Below are positions 1 through 6,867 of a DNA stretch of 10,603 nt, in pieces. The DNA comes from Campylobacterota bacterium (lineage in GTDB: Bacteria > Campylobacterota > Campylobacteria > Campylobacterales > Sulfurospirillaceae), in assembly GCA_009930355.1 (NCBI GenBank), contig RZYK01000057.1, forward strand, positions 1 through 10,603, written 5' to 3'. Under the pieces are notes generated by a model. It saw only the letters and a program-made list of their open reading frames with translations. It was not told the origin of the DNA and did not search any database. The translations under genes were made by a program, and so were the position numbers. How positions within the stretch are numbered: the first letter of the stretch is position 1; each line of letters opens with the position of its first letter.

Positions 1-248
1 TTTTCTCTATTAAAAAAAATGCAACCATATCCACCTTCGTACGGTATCTCTTTAATCGTGAAACGATAGCGAATTTTTAGTAAATAGTTATTGATAAAGC
101 TCTCTTTTGTTAACAAAAGTTTTTTAGCAATAGCTTCTATCTCTTCGTTGCTTACCCAAATATACCCACTCTCTCCAATGCAACATTTCCCAGCACAGCT
201 TTGGCAGGCTTTTGGATTAAAAGCATACTTAAAGCCCTCTTGATACAT
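1..248 (-). CDS. YkgJ-family cysteine-cluster protein, C-terminal part beyond the left edge
   Basis: The reading frame starts at ATG 248-246 and stays open to the edge, so about 82 residues are visible and the C-terminus is missing. Near the N-terminus four cysteines (15, 18, 22, 23) form C-x2-C-x3-C-C inside KACQSCAGKCC. This is the hallmark of the YkgJ/UPF0153 cluster (PF03692), thought to bind a zinc or iron-sulfur centre. The biochemical role of the family is not established; a metal-binding function is inferred from the family. The start codon shares one base with the stop of the upstream methyltransferase gene (TAATG), which points to translational coupling and to membership of the fqrB operon. 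The visible part has no signal peptide or membrane segment, so the protein is probably cytoplasmic. An A8 run lies at 12-19, but the frame is intact through it. Confidence 0.8.
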   Translation of the reverse strand, partial: MYQEGFKYAFNPKACQSCAGKCCIGESGYIWVSNEEIEAIAKKLLLTKESFINNYLLKIRYRFTIKEIPYEGGYGCIFFNRE

Positions 249-949
249 TAATCCATCCATTCAAGACTCTTTGTTTGTGATTTTTCAAAAATCGCTTTCA
301 CACGCTTACTAAAATGTTCTCCCTCGTACATAAACAAAGGCGCATGAATCTTACACAATGACTTTGAGTTTTTACGTGCACAAACAAGCACCAAAGAAGC
401 TTCTTTATCAATTTTAGGATGTGCAAAACAGAGATTTTCGACATTTAAACCATTACTCAGCAGTGCGTGCATCAGCATATCAAGTTGTTTAGCATCATAA
501 CAAAAGGTAAAATACCCACGATTAGAGAGTGTTTTACTCACTTTTTTTGCGAAAGCTTCAAAAGGAAGTGCACTGCTATGCCTGCTAAGGCTGAGCGTAT
601 CCTTTTCGCTCTTAACACCTCCTTTGTGGTAAAAAGGAGGGTTGGAGATAATATGGTCAAATTTCTCTTCAAATTTTACTTCTAAAAAATCTTTACATGT
701 AAAGGATTCAATGCTTAAATGATTGGCTAAAGCATTGGCGTGTGCGATTTCACAATTTTTTGCTTGAATATCCAAAAGGCTTACATGTAAAGAAGGAAAA
801 TCACGTTTGAGTAAAAGTCCTAAAATTCCACATCCGCACCCTACATCTAAGAGTTTTCCTTTCGGATTAAATGTGCTTAGAAAATCATAAAGTAAAAGAG
901 AATCGCTGTTATAGCGATACCCCTCTTTTAACTGAAATAGATTGAGCAT
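248..949 (-). CDS. TrmN6/YfiC-type SAM-dependent N6-adenine methyltransferase (probable tRNA modification)
   Basis: This 233-residue protein has a class I methyltransferase fold. The SAM-binding motif I is LLDVGCGCGILGLLL at about residues 33-47. An acidic residue ending strand 2 (D60 in LLDIQ) should contact the ribose. The catalytic tetrad NPPF at 103-106 is the (N/D)PP(Y/F) signature of enzymes that methylate exocyclic amino groups. The opening QLKEGYRYNSDSLLLYDF resembles COG4123 (TrmN6, which modifies A37 of tRNA1Val in E. coli). The length fits the family. The exact RNA target in this organism is inferred and could differ; a protein or rRNA N6/N5 methyltransferase is the alternative. 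The start ATG directly abuts the TAG stop of the coiled-coil gene (0 bp gap) and the stop overlaps the next start by one base, so expression should be coupled. Two iterated palindromes (692-703 and 781-790) lie within the gene. Confidence 0.82.
   Translation of the reverse strand: MLNLFQLKEGYRYNSDSLLLYDFLSTFNPKGKLLDVGCGCGILGLLLKRDFPSLHVSLLDIQAKNCEIAHANALANHLSIESFTCKDFLEVKFEEKFDHIISNPPFYHKGGVKSEKDTLSLSRHSSALPFEAFAKKVSKTLSNRGYFTFCYDAKQLDMLMHALLSNGLNVENLCFAHPKIDKEASLVLVCARKNSKSLCKIHAPLFMYEGEHFSKRVKAIFEKSQTKSLEWMD
692..703. repeat. Iterated palindrome TTTACATGTAAA, exact
   Basis: Exact copy within the methyltransferase gene. Flanking C and G extend the symmetry to 14 bp (691-704). This is the only coding copy read as Phe-Thr-Cys-Lys. 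Confidence 0.9.
781..790. repeat. Iterated palindrome core TTACATGTAA
   Basis: The 10-bp core is perfect and one outer base differs from the 12-mer. It is within the methyltransferase gene and read as Leu-His-Val. Confidence 0.8.
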
Positions 950-3307
950 CTAGCGATACACCTTAATCTGAAAACCCCGTGCCTTAGCTTGTTCAATATT
1001 TGAGAGAGCATAGCTTATTTTTGCGCCCTCTCCTAAGTAGCTCTCGACCAACTCTCCACCTGCTTTGGCTCTGGCTTTGCCAAGTCCAATATTTGCAAGA
1101 GTGCTAATACGATCAATTTCACTCTCTTCAATTCCTACTTTTTTTGCTTTCATCATCTGCAGTGAAGCAAAGCCTCCATTATCAACAATTGGTGTTATTT
1201 CAAAAAAATATGAACGGTCGTATTTTGCTAAGAAAGCTTGAACATTATTTTTGCAGGATACAGAAAGCGCATTCACCCCTGTTCCCATATCTGCACAGCT
1301 GATTTGATCAACATAGCGAAGCTTTTCAACACTTGATGGTTTAGCTTCTGTAACACGAGTAGATTTTGAGCCATCATGTTCTTTGTTTTTGAGTGCATCT
1401 AAATATGCCATCTCTTTTTGTTTTAACTCTTCTTTGAGTTTTACATGTAAAGCGTTCAATGTGTTCTCTTTTTGTTTGAATTCCTCTTGAAGCGCTAACA
1501 CTTTTGCTTCATAATCCATACGATTTTTTTCACTGATTACCAGTTTGGCTTTAAGTGTTTCAAGGTCGTGTGCATAGCTTTTTGTCGCATTATTTTCACG
1601 TTCTTGCATCTTTACATGTAAAGATTCGATGAGACTCTCTTTTTGTTTGAGGTTTTCTTTTAATGCTATAAGCGCTTCATGGGCTTCTTTTAGTTTCGTC
1701 ATATCGGTGCGTTGATTTTTTTCATTTTGTTCCCCAAGCATTGCAAGTTGTGTCCTTAGGGTTTTGAGCTCTTGCTCTTGCGTGGTTGTTTGAAGGGTAA
1801 GTGCCTGATTGGCTTGTGTTAACTCTTTAGTTTGGTGTTCCATACGATCATAATTCTCTTTTGCCGTCGTTTTGTATTCACTGAGTTGCTTATCAAGCTG
1901 TTCAAGTAATTCTTGTTTATAGCGGTCGAAATTAGCAATTTTTTCATTAAAAATGCGGTAGTTTTTATTGTGTGTTTTATTGATTTCTTCGACTCTCTTT
2001 TGTACTGCTTCATCGATGTTTTTCGTAAGTATTTGTAGTTTGGAAATCTCTTCATTAAGTGTTTTAGTTTCGGCTTCTTTTTGATTTAATGCTGTTACTG
2101 CTTCTTGAAGAGATGTTTCTAGGTGTTGAATTTTCTTTTGGGTTGCTGTTTCTTCTTCTTGCGTACTTAAACTTAATGTCTCATAGCGCTTTTTTTCATC
2201 TTCAAGATAACGTTTGAATTTTTCAAAATCTTTTTGCCCTTCTAAAATGAGTGCGTCTACATGCTTTTTAGCACTGGCGAGTTCTGCTGAAACCTGTTTT
2301 GTTTTTTCTTGTTCAAGCGAAATTTTTTTGAGCATTTCTTCATCTTTTACACGAAGTTCTTCTTGATGTTGTGCGAGTATTTGTTCCTGTTCACGTTTAA
2401 ATTGCTCTTTGGTTTGTGCGTGTTTTTGAATCTCTTGTTGTTGCTTTTCTTCTGCTTCTTTGAGTTTTTGCGTGTAGTGTTCCACTAATTGTGTTTTATG
2501 AGTCATCTCGTTCTCTTTGGTTGCAAGAAGAGTTTTTTCTTTTTCACTTTGAGTACGCAATGTTTCATTGAGGTCTACAATCTGCTTTTTAAGCTCTGTT
2601 ATAGTCTTTTCATAAGGAATAAATTTGGCTTGTTCTTCTTCTCTTGCTACTTGAATGGCTTTTTGTGTTTTGGCTTCCTCTTCAGCTTGTTTTGCTTTTT
2701 GTATTTGAATTTCTGACTTGAGGGTATTGCTTTCACTGTTTGCTTTTTGCGCAAGAAGGACGTTCTCTTTTTGGAGTTCATTGAGTTTAAGCGTTAGTTC
2801 GGTAATGTTTTTGAAATGCTGTTCTTCTGCTTCATTAAGACGCACTGTATTTTGCTCAAGCCATGACTTTTTTTCATTTTCATGTTTTGTTTGTTGTTCT
2901 TCTAACTTTTGTAGCAGTTCATCTTTATCGTTTGTAATTAAAAAATTATCATGATGTAAAAAAAGAAGGGTTTTTTGCAAACGAGCAATCATTCGCTTAA
3001 GGTCTTGTATATTTAAAGCCTCTTCAGGAATGATGTTTCCAAAATCATCGACATAACGATCTAATTCTAAATTGTTTGCTTCCTTGCTTTGTGCAAGTGT
3101 TGCCTCTTTGTCAATGTAGCGTTTTTGAAGCTCAAGAGGCAAATCACTAAATTTAACATCATGTTTAGGAATATAATTCTCACCTAACTCATCAAAAGAG
3201 ATACCATCAAAATTACTCAATGTGTAAGAAGCTATGCTTCCTGCGACGATAAGAGAACCTAAAAAGAGATTGAGCCATTGCGAAGAAGAGAGCGTTTTTT
3301 TTAACAT
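950..3307 (-). CDS. Large membrane-anchored coiled-coil protein with divergent OmpA-like C-terminal domain
   Basis: A 785-residue protein I cannot assign to a named family. After a basic N-terminus (MLKKT) there is one hydrophobic segment at about residues 11-30, then a short linker. From about residue 95 to 650 the sequence is rich in Glu, Lys and Gln, almost free of Pro, Gly and aromatic residues, with heptad-like hydrophobic spacing: a very long coiled coil. The tail (about 662-785) is a compact domain. Its motif FFEITPIVDNGG, an ANIGLGKARAKAGGELVESYL helix and the ending ARGFQIKVYR resemble the order of motifs in OmpA/MotB peptidoglycan-binding domains, though divergent. Its two cysteines (671, 685) could form a disulfide if periplasmic. 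The positive-inside rule predicts a cytoplasmic N-terminus and periplasmic bulk. The SD AAGG overlaps the fqrB stop 8 bp upstream. A role in envelope structure is only inference. Confidence 0.85.
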   Translation of the reverse strand: MLKKTLSSSQWLNLFLGSLIVAGSIASYTLSNFDGISFDELGENYIPKHDVKFSDLPLELQKRYIDKEATLAQSKEANNLELDRYVDDFGNIIPEEALNIQDLKRMIARLQKTLLFLHHDNFLITNDKDELLQKLEEQQTKHENEKKSWLEQNTVRLNEAEEQHFKNITELTLKLNELQKENVLLAQKANSESNTLKSEIQIQKAKQAEEEAKTQKAIQVAREEEQAKFIPYEKTITELKKQIVDLNETLRTQSEKEKTLLATKENEMTHKTQLVEHYTQKLKEAEEKQQQEIQKHAQTKEQFKREQEQILAQHQEELRVKDEEMLKKISLEQEKTKQVSAELASAKKHVDALILEGQKDFEKFKRYLEDEKKRYETLSLSTQEEETATQKKIQHLETSLQEAVTALNQKEAETKTLNEEISKLQILTKNIDEAVQKRVEEINKTHNKNYRIFNEKIANFDRYKQELLEQLDKQLSEYKTTAKENYDRMEHQTKELTQANQALTLQTTTQEQELKTLRTQLAMLGEQNEKNQRTDMTKLKEAHEALIALKENLKQKESLIESLHVKMQERENNATKSYAHDLETLKAKLVISEKNRMDYEAKVLALQEEFKQKENTLNALHVKLKEELKQKEMAYLDALKNKEHDGSKSTRVTEAKPSSVEKLRYVDQISCADMGTGVNALSVSCKNNVQAFLAKYDRSYFFEITPIVDNGGFASLQMMKAKKVGIEESEIDRISTLANIGLGKARAKAGGELVESYLGEGAKISYALSNIEQAKARGFQIKVYR
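1440..1451. repeat. Iterated palindrome TTTACATGTAAA, exact
   Basis: Exact copy in the coiled-coil gene, read as Leu-His-Val-Lys within the predicted coil. Confidence 0.9.
1611..1622. repeat. Iterated palindrome TTTACATGTAAA, exact
   Basis: Second exact copy in the coiled-coil gene, 171 bases from the previous one. Symmetry extends to 14 bp (1610-1623). It is read as Leu-His-Val-Lys. Confidence 0.9.
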
Positions 3308-3315
3308 TCAAAACC

Positions 3316-4275
3316 TTATTTTTGTTGTGACTTAAGAATATGTGAAATAATATGATAGGCATGGTTCAGTGCAATAGCAATACTTCCACCACTTTTAACG
3401 GCAATATCACCCGCAAGGTACAAACCTTTGGTTTTAGTTTCATAATTTTCATCAAATTCTGCTTTATTCTCTTCGTTGAAGCTAATACCACATTTTTTGA
3501 GAAAATCAATCGGCGTTGTTCCCCCAATAGCGTAAATCACTCTGTCATAGAGCGTATCATACCCATCGGTAAAATGCACTTTGGGTAAGCCATTTTCATT
3601 TTCAATGCTTACAATATCCATTCCCAAACGCAATCTAAGTTTTTCTTGACCGTTGTATTCTTGAATCATTTGAAGATTGATATCATTGAGTCTGCTAAAA
3701 CTATCTTTACGGTAATTGAGGGTGATGTTATTGGTTTTTGAAAGCTCAAGCGCATATTCAACTGCTGAATTTCCTCCACCTACGAGTAAGATTTTCTCAT
3801 TTTGGGAACATTTATCGAGGTTAAAATTGATGCGTTCTTTAAGTGAAATAGGTAAAGTGTAGTCTGGTTTATTGGGTTTTCCCATGGTTCCAATGGCGAC
3901 AATCACATGCTTTGCAATATATCCTGCTTTACTTGTGACAATGCGAAACTCATCTTCTATTTTTGTAATACTCTCTACTTCGCTGTTAAAGGCGGTATCA
4001 ATTTCACCTTGATCGAGTAATGAATCAAAATAATTGAGCGTACTCTCTTTGGTGCCATCTCTAAAATCAATGGTACCTTCCAGTTTTACTTCTTGACCTT
4101 TGTAGTTCTTATCAACACGTTTATTGTCTTTATAAAATTTACGAATGGTTTGAGAATGGTTGTCTCCCTTCTCAATCATCAAAATATTTTTAATGCCAAA
4201 CACCTTCGCCTCAACGGCTGCTCCAATTCCACCGGGTCCTCCACCAATAATGGCGACATCATAAATTTGCTGCAT
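3316..4275 (-). CDS. fqrB: Flavodoxin:quinone reductase FqrB-type FAD/NAD(P) oxidoreductase
   Basis: A 319-residue flavoprotein of the thioredoxin-reductase-like superfamily. The FAD dinucleotide fold is at residues 11-23 (GGGPGGIGAAVEA). The NAD(P)H fold is at 164-176 (LVGGGNSAVEYAL). The second FAD motif is GLYLAGD at 284-290. There is no CxxC redox pair, so it is not thioredoxin reductase itself. Stretches such as NKRVDKNYKGQ, LNYRKDSFSRLND and YAIGGTTPIDFLKKC match what I remember of Helicobacter pylori HP1164 and Campylobacter Cj0559. Those enzymes (FqrB) couple reduced flavodoxin from pyruvate oxidoreductase to NADPH formation; the same role here is inferred. The start is supported by an AGGA site about 8 bases upstream and a TATAAT -10 box beyond it. 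It is the first gene of the minus-strand block. A YpdA/bacillithiol-reductase-like assignment is the main alternative. Confidence 0.85.
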   Translation of the reverse strand: MQQIYDVAIIGGGPGGIGAAVEAKVFGIKNILMIEKGDNHSQTIRKFYKDNKRVDKNYKGQEVKLEGTIDFRDGTKESTLNYFDSLLDQGEIDTAFNSEVESITKIEDEFRIVTSKAGYIAKHVIVAIGTMGKPNKPDYTLPISLKERINFNLDKCSQNEKILLVGGGNSAVEYALELSKTNNITLNYRKDSFSRLNDINLQMIQEYNGQEKLRLRLGMDIVSIENENGLPKVHFTDGYDTLYDRVIYAIGGTTPIDFLKKCGISFNEENKAEFDENYETKTKGLYLAGDIAVKSGGSIAIALNHAYHIISHILKSQQK

Positions 4276-4311
4276 GACATTTTCCTCATTTTTTCATCTT
4301 TTATTGGGCTG

Positions 4312-4317
4312 ATTATA
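4312..4317 (-). promoter_or_regulatory. -10 box of the fqrB operon promoter
   Basis: Read on the minus strand this is a perfect TATAAT preceded by GC. Transcription would start near 4305, giving a leader of about 30 bases before the fqrB ATG. No convincing -35 box is present, as is common for sigma-70 promoters of Campylobacterota. Confidence 0.6.
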
Positions 4318-4331
4318 GCGTGCACATACTT

Positions 4332-4361
4332 ATGACATATTAAATATAAAAAGTGTAAAAT
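4332..4361 (+). promoter_or_regulatory. Candidate proA promoter
   Basis: ATGACA at 4332-4337 (5 of 6 to the -35 consensus) is followed 18 bases later by TAAAAT at 4356-4361, directly preceded by TG. The start site would be near 4368 and the leader about 25 bases. It lies 14 bases upstream of the fqrB -10 box, so the two divergent promoters probably interfere with each other. Confidence 0.5.
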
Positions 4362-4393
4362 CCCACGAAATCCCTGTATAAGGAATATATGAT

Positions 4394-5629
4394 ATGCGCT
4401 TATTTTTAGAAAATTCCAAAAATGCCAGTCGGATTATTGCGACCCTTGATCCTAAGAAAAAAGGGGATGTTTTATTGGCGATGGCAGATGCCCTTGAAAA
4501 AAACAGTGAACGCATTATGGATGAAAACCACAAAGATTTAGCAGAGGGTAAGAAAAATCTCCTCAGCGATGCGTTGATGGATAGACTTTTGCTCAATCCT
4601 AAACGTATTGCTGAAATGGCAAAAGCGATTCGAGAAATTGCTGCCCTTAAAGAGCCAGTGGGACGGGTATTAGAGGGTTGGGTAGTGCCTAGTGGGCTTC
4701 GCATTGAAAAAGTGAGCATTCCTATTGGCGTGGTGGCAATTATTTATGAGAGCCGTCCGAATGTCACGAGTGACACCGCAGCGCTTTGTTTTAAAAGTGG
4801 CAATGCGTGTGTGCTTAAAGGAGGCAAAGAGGCACATAACAGCAATACTATTATTGCAGCGATTTTACAAGAAGTCTTAGAGGCGTATGGGCTTCCTAAA
4901 GCCATCATCTCTCTTTTACCCGATGCGAGTCGTGAAGGGGTTGCTAAGCTTATCAAAATGGATAAATACGTGGATGTCATCATTCCAAGAGGCGGTGAGG
5001 CGCTCATTCGTTATGTGAGCGAAAATGCAACCATTCCTGTTATTAAACACGACAAAGGGGTATGCCATACGTTTGTGGATAAAGAAGCCAATTTAGAACA
5101 AGCCATTGCGATTGTCCTCAATGCCAAATGCCAACGTCCTAGTGCGTGTAATTCACTCGAAACCCTCTTAGTGCATGAAGCCATTGCCTCTATGTTTTTG
5201 CCACAAATGAAAGAGGCATTGGATGCAAGCGATGCCCAAATAAAAGGGTGTGAAAAGACGCAAGCACTTTTACATGTAAGCCTTGCAAGCGATGAAGATT
5301 ATCACACAGAGCATCTTTGCAATGCGCTTAATATTAAGATCGTTGAAAACGTTGATGAAGCCATTGCGCATATTGCAACGTATGGCTCCTCTCATTCTGA
5401 AGCGATTTTAACTGAAAATTATACCACGGCAGAGCGCTTTTTAAATGAAGTGGACGCCGCAAGTGTGTATGTGAACGCCTCCACTCGTTTTACCGATGGT
5501 GGGGAGTTTGGCTTTGGTGCGGAAGTGGGCATTAGCACCAACAAACTTCATGCGAGAGGACCTATGGGCATTAATGATTTGACAACCTATAAGTTCAAGG
5601 TGTATGGTAAAGGACAAATTCGAGCATGA
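4394..5629 (+). CDS. proA: Gamma-glutamyl phosphate reductase (glutamate-5-semialdehyde dehydrogenase)
   Basis: ProA reduces gamma-glutamyl phosphate with NADPH to glutamate-5-semialdehyde, the second step of proline synthesis, in the cytoplasm. The 411-residue length is typical. Family motifs in order are YESRPNVTSD (118-127), LKGGKEAHNSN (141-151), IPRGGEALI (197-205), NAKCQRPSACNSLETLLVH (243-261) and FTDGGEFGFGAEVGISTNKLHARGPMG near the C-terminus. Cys252 in the SACNSLET motif is the expected catalytic thiol that forms the thiohemiacetal. The ATG at 4394 has AAGGA at 4380-4384, nine bases upstream. The kinase gene proB is not in the window, so proline synthesis is not clustered here. The proA stop overlaps the next start as ATGA, tying the downstream ABC ATPase to its translation. 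One 11-of-12 palindrome copy lies at 5269-5280. Confidence 0.97.
   Translation: MRLFLENSKNASRIIATLDPKKKGDVLLAMADALEKNSERIMDENHKDLAEGKKNLLSDALMDRLLLNPKRIAEMAKAIREIAALKEPVGRVLEGWVVPSGLRIEKVSIPIGVVAIIYESRPNVTSDTAALCFKSGNACVLKGGKEAHNSNTIIAAILQEVLEAYGLPKAIISLLPDASREGVAKLIKMDKYVDVIIPRGGEALIRYVSENATIPVIKHDKGVCHTFVDKEANLEQAIAIVLNAKCQRPSACNSLETLLVHEAIASMFLPQMKEALDASDAQIKGCEKTQALLHVSLASDEDYHTEHLCNALNIKIVENVDEAIAHIATYGSSHSEAILTENYTTAERFLNEVDAASVYVNASTRFTDGGEFGFGAEVGISTNKLHARGPMGINDLTTYKFKVYGKGQIRA
5269..5280. repeat. Iterated palindrome, 11 of 12 (TTTACATGTAAG)
   Basis: The core 5270-5279 is perfect. It lies in proA and is read as Leu-His-Val in a stretch outside the conserved catalytic motifs. Confidence 0.8.
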
Positions 5630-6204
5630 GCCACAAGGTTTTAGAGATTGAAAACCTTGATTTTGGCTACACCAAAGAGCGGCTTTTGTATGAAAATTTC
5701 TCTTTACATGTAAACATCGGCGAAGTGGTGTGTATTGTGGGGGCGAGTGGAAGTGGAAAAAGTACGCTTTTTGAGCTGATCGCTGGAAATCTTAAAGCAC
5801 ACAAAGGGAATATTCATGTAGCAAAAATTTCACAAATTTTTCAAGACCCTTACACCTCTTTTCATCCTACCTATACTATTCTCAATCAACTTCGTGATGT
5901 TGCATCCCTTGATGGCTTAGAGGGCTTATGCGAATCGCTTAATTTAGAAAAGATACTTTTAGCGCAAAAACCCCACCAACTCAGCGGTGGGCAGTTACAA
6001 AGATGCTCTATTCTTAGGGCGTTGCTGATGAAACCAAAGCTTCTTTTAGCAGATGAGCCAACCTCTGCTTTAGATAATATTACAGGTTTGCATGTCATGC
6101 AGTTATTAATGCAATGTTTAGATACAGTAGGTATTTTACTGATTACGCACGACAAAGCGTTAGCACGATGGTGTAGCGATAAAATTATTGAATTAAAATC
6201 TTAA
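5626..6204 (+). CDS. Short orphan ABC transporter ATPase, Dpp/Nik-like
   Basis: A complete but compact ABC nucleotide-binding domain of 192 residues. It has Walker A GASGSGKST (39-47), a Q-loop at Q73 in IFQDPYTSFHP, the signature LSGGQ (119-123), Walker B LLLADEP (139-145), a D-loop SALD (147-150) and the switch histidine H175. All catalytic residues are present, so it should hydrolyse ATP. The QDPYTSFHP segment resembles the second ATPase of dipeptide/nickel importers (DppF/NikE). Those are usually over 250 residues with a C-terminal extension that is missing here. No permease or binding protein is adjacent; the next gene is DedA, which is not an ABC subunit. Its partner and substrate are therefore unknown. 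The start overlaps the proA stop by 4 bp, with AAAGGA 11 bases upstream, so it is probably translated by coupling. An exact palindrome copy lies at 5703-5714. Confidence 0.88.
   Translation: MSHKVLEIENLDFGYTKERLLYENFSLHVNIGEVVCIVGASGSGKSTLFELIAGNLKAHKGNIHVAKISQIFQDPYTSFHPTYTILNQLRDVASLDGLEGLCESLNLEKILLAQKPHQLSGGQLQRCSILRALLMKPKLLLADEPTSALDNITGLHVMQLLMQCLDTVGILLITHDKALARWCSDKIIELKS
5703..5714. repeat. Iterated palindrome TTTACATGTAAA, exact
   Basis: Exact copy in the ABC ATPase gene just before the Walker A segment, read as Leu-His-Val-Asn. Confidence 0.9.
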
Positions 6205-6216
6205 AATAGGAAAAGA

Positions 6217-6822
6217 ATGCACGCACTTATTGATTGGATTGTTCAGACGGTGAGTAGTTTAGGCTACTTAGGTATTTTTGTAATGATGTTTTTAGAGAGT
6301 AGTTTTTTCCCTTTTCCCTCAGAAGTGGTGATGATCCCTGCTGGGTATTTAAGTTATAAAGGCGAGATGAACCTTTGGTTTTCTATCGTTGCGGGAATTT
6401 CGGGAAGTATCGCAGGAGCGCTGTTTAACTACTATTTAGCAGTCAAACTTGGACGTAGATTGCTTTTGAAATATGGCCATTATGTTTTTTTTACCAAAGA
6501 GACACTCGATAAAGTAGAGAGCTTTTTTAAAACCCACGGCTCTTTCTCAACGCTCAGTGGCAGGTTGGTTCCTGTGGTGCGTCAGTACATTTCGTTGCCT
6601 GCGGGTTTGGCACGTATGCATGTTGGACTTTTTGCTTTTTACACAGGTGTAGGTGCTGGTATTTGGGTCAGTATTTTGGCGCTGCTTGGATTCTATTTTG
6701 GTCAAAATGAGGCACTGCTTCAAGAGAATTTACATCTAGTAACGCTTATGGTTGTGGCATTGGTGGTGTTTATTGGGGTGATTTATGTGTGGTTGCACCA
6801 AAGAAAAAAACGCAAACGATAG
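6217..6822 (+). CDS. DedA-family integral membrane protein
   Basis: A 201-residue polytopic inner-membrane protein of the DedA/VTT (SNARE-associated) family. Early in the protein is FLESSFFPFPSEVVMIPAGYLS (25-46), with the conserved Glu27 and the PxxE element expected in the first re-entrant region. The second conserved block is SGRLVPVVRQYISLPAGLARM (114-134), carrying the arginines typical of the family. Further hydrophobic segments lie around 53-76, 137-162 and 174-193, and the tail is basic (HQRKKRKR) and probably cytoplasmic. Some DedA proteins recycle undecaprenyl phosphate or move phospholipids and affect proton-motive force and drug tolerance; which of these applies here cannot be told from the sequence. 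AGGA lies about 7 bases before the ATG. The gene follows the ABC ATPase by 12 bp and is last in the plus-strand block, ending against aroG. Confidence 0.92.
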   Translation: MHALIDWIVQTVSSLGYLGIFVMMFLESSFFPFPSEVVMIPAGYLSYKGEMNLWFSIVAGISGSIAGALFNYYLAVKLGRRLLLKYGHYVFFTKETLDKVESFFKTHGSFSTLSGRLVPVVRQYISLPAGLARMHVGLFAFYTGVGAGIWVSILALLGFYFGQNEALLQENLHLVTLMVVALVVFIGVIYVWLHQRKKRKR

Positions 6823-6824
6823 GC

Positions 6825-6836
6825 TTTACATGTAAA
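6825..6836. repeat. Iterated palindrome TTTACATGTAAA, exact, left of pair
   Basis: Exact intergenic copy two bases after the DedA stop. It forms the left arm of the hairpin with the copy at 6847-6858; centre-to-centre distance is 22 bp. Confidence 0.95.
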
Positions 6837-6846
6837 GATAAAAATC

Positions 6847-6858
6847 TTTACATGTAAA
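6847..6858. repeat. Iterated palindrome TTTACATGTAAA, exact, right of pair
   Basis: Exact intergenic copy ending nine bases before the aroG stop. It forms the right arm of the hairpin. Confidence 0.95.
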
Positions 6859-6867
6859 AAGGTTTTA

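Larger units (their letters stand above)
6824..6859. terminator. Hairpin of two iterated palindromes between convergent genes
   Basis: The arms at 6825-6839 and 6844-6858 pair perfectly over 15 bp around an AAAA loop (6840-6843). The stem is made of two exact TTTACATGTAAA copies and sits between the DedA stop and the aroG stop, the expected place for a shared terminator. There is no strong U-tract on either side, so intrinsic termination is uncertain. Confidence 0.5.

Noticed and set aside
12..19. A8 run in the YkgJ-type gene as a phase-variable tract
   Set aside because: The frame is intact, the run is short for an A-tract in AT-rich DNA, and phase variation in this group usually uses longer G/C runs.
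1819..2954. Open frames on either strand inside the coiled-coil gene
   Set aside because: They are short, of low complexity, without ribosome sites, and mirror the repetitive Glu/Lys/Gln codons of the long gene in other frames.
3295..3302. T8 run (A8 on the coding strand) at codons 2-4 of the coiled-coil gene as a frameshift switch
   Set aside because: It codes for Leu-Lys-Lys in an ordinary basic N-terminus and nothing else suggests slippage.
5626..6822. ABC ATPase plus DedA as a two-component transporter
   Set aside because: DedA proteins are not ABC permeases; adjacency alone does not support a complex.
692..6858. The repeated palindrome as a CRISPR array or transposon end
   Set aside because: Copies are only 12 bp, irregularly spaced by tens to thousands of bases and mostly inside intact genes, with no spacers, cas genes or transposase.
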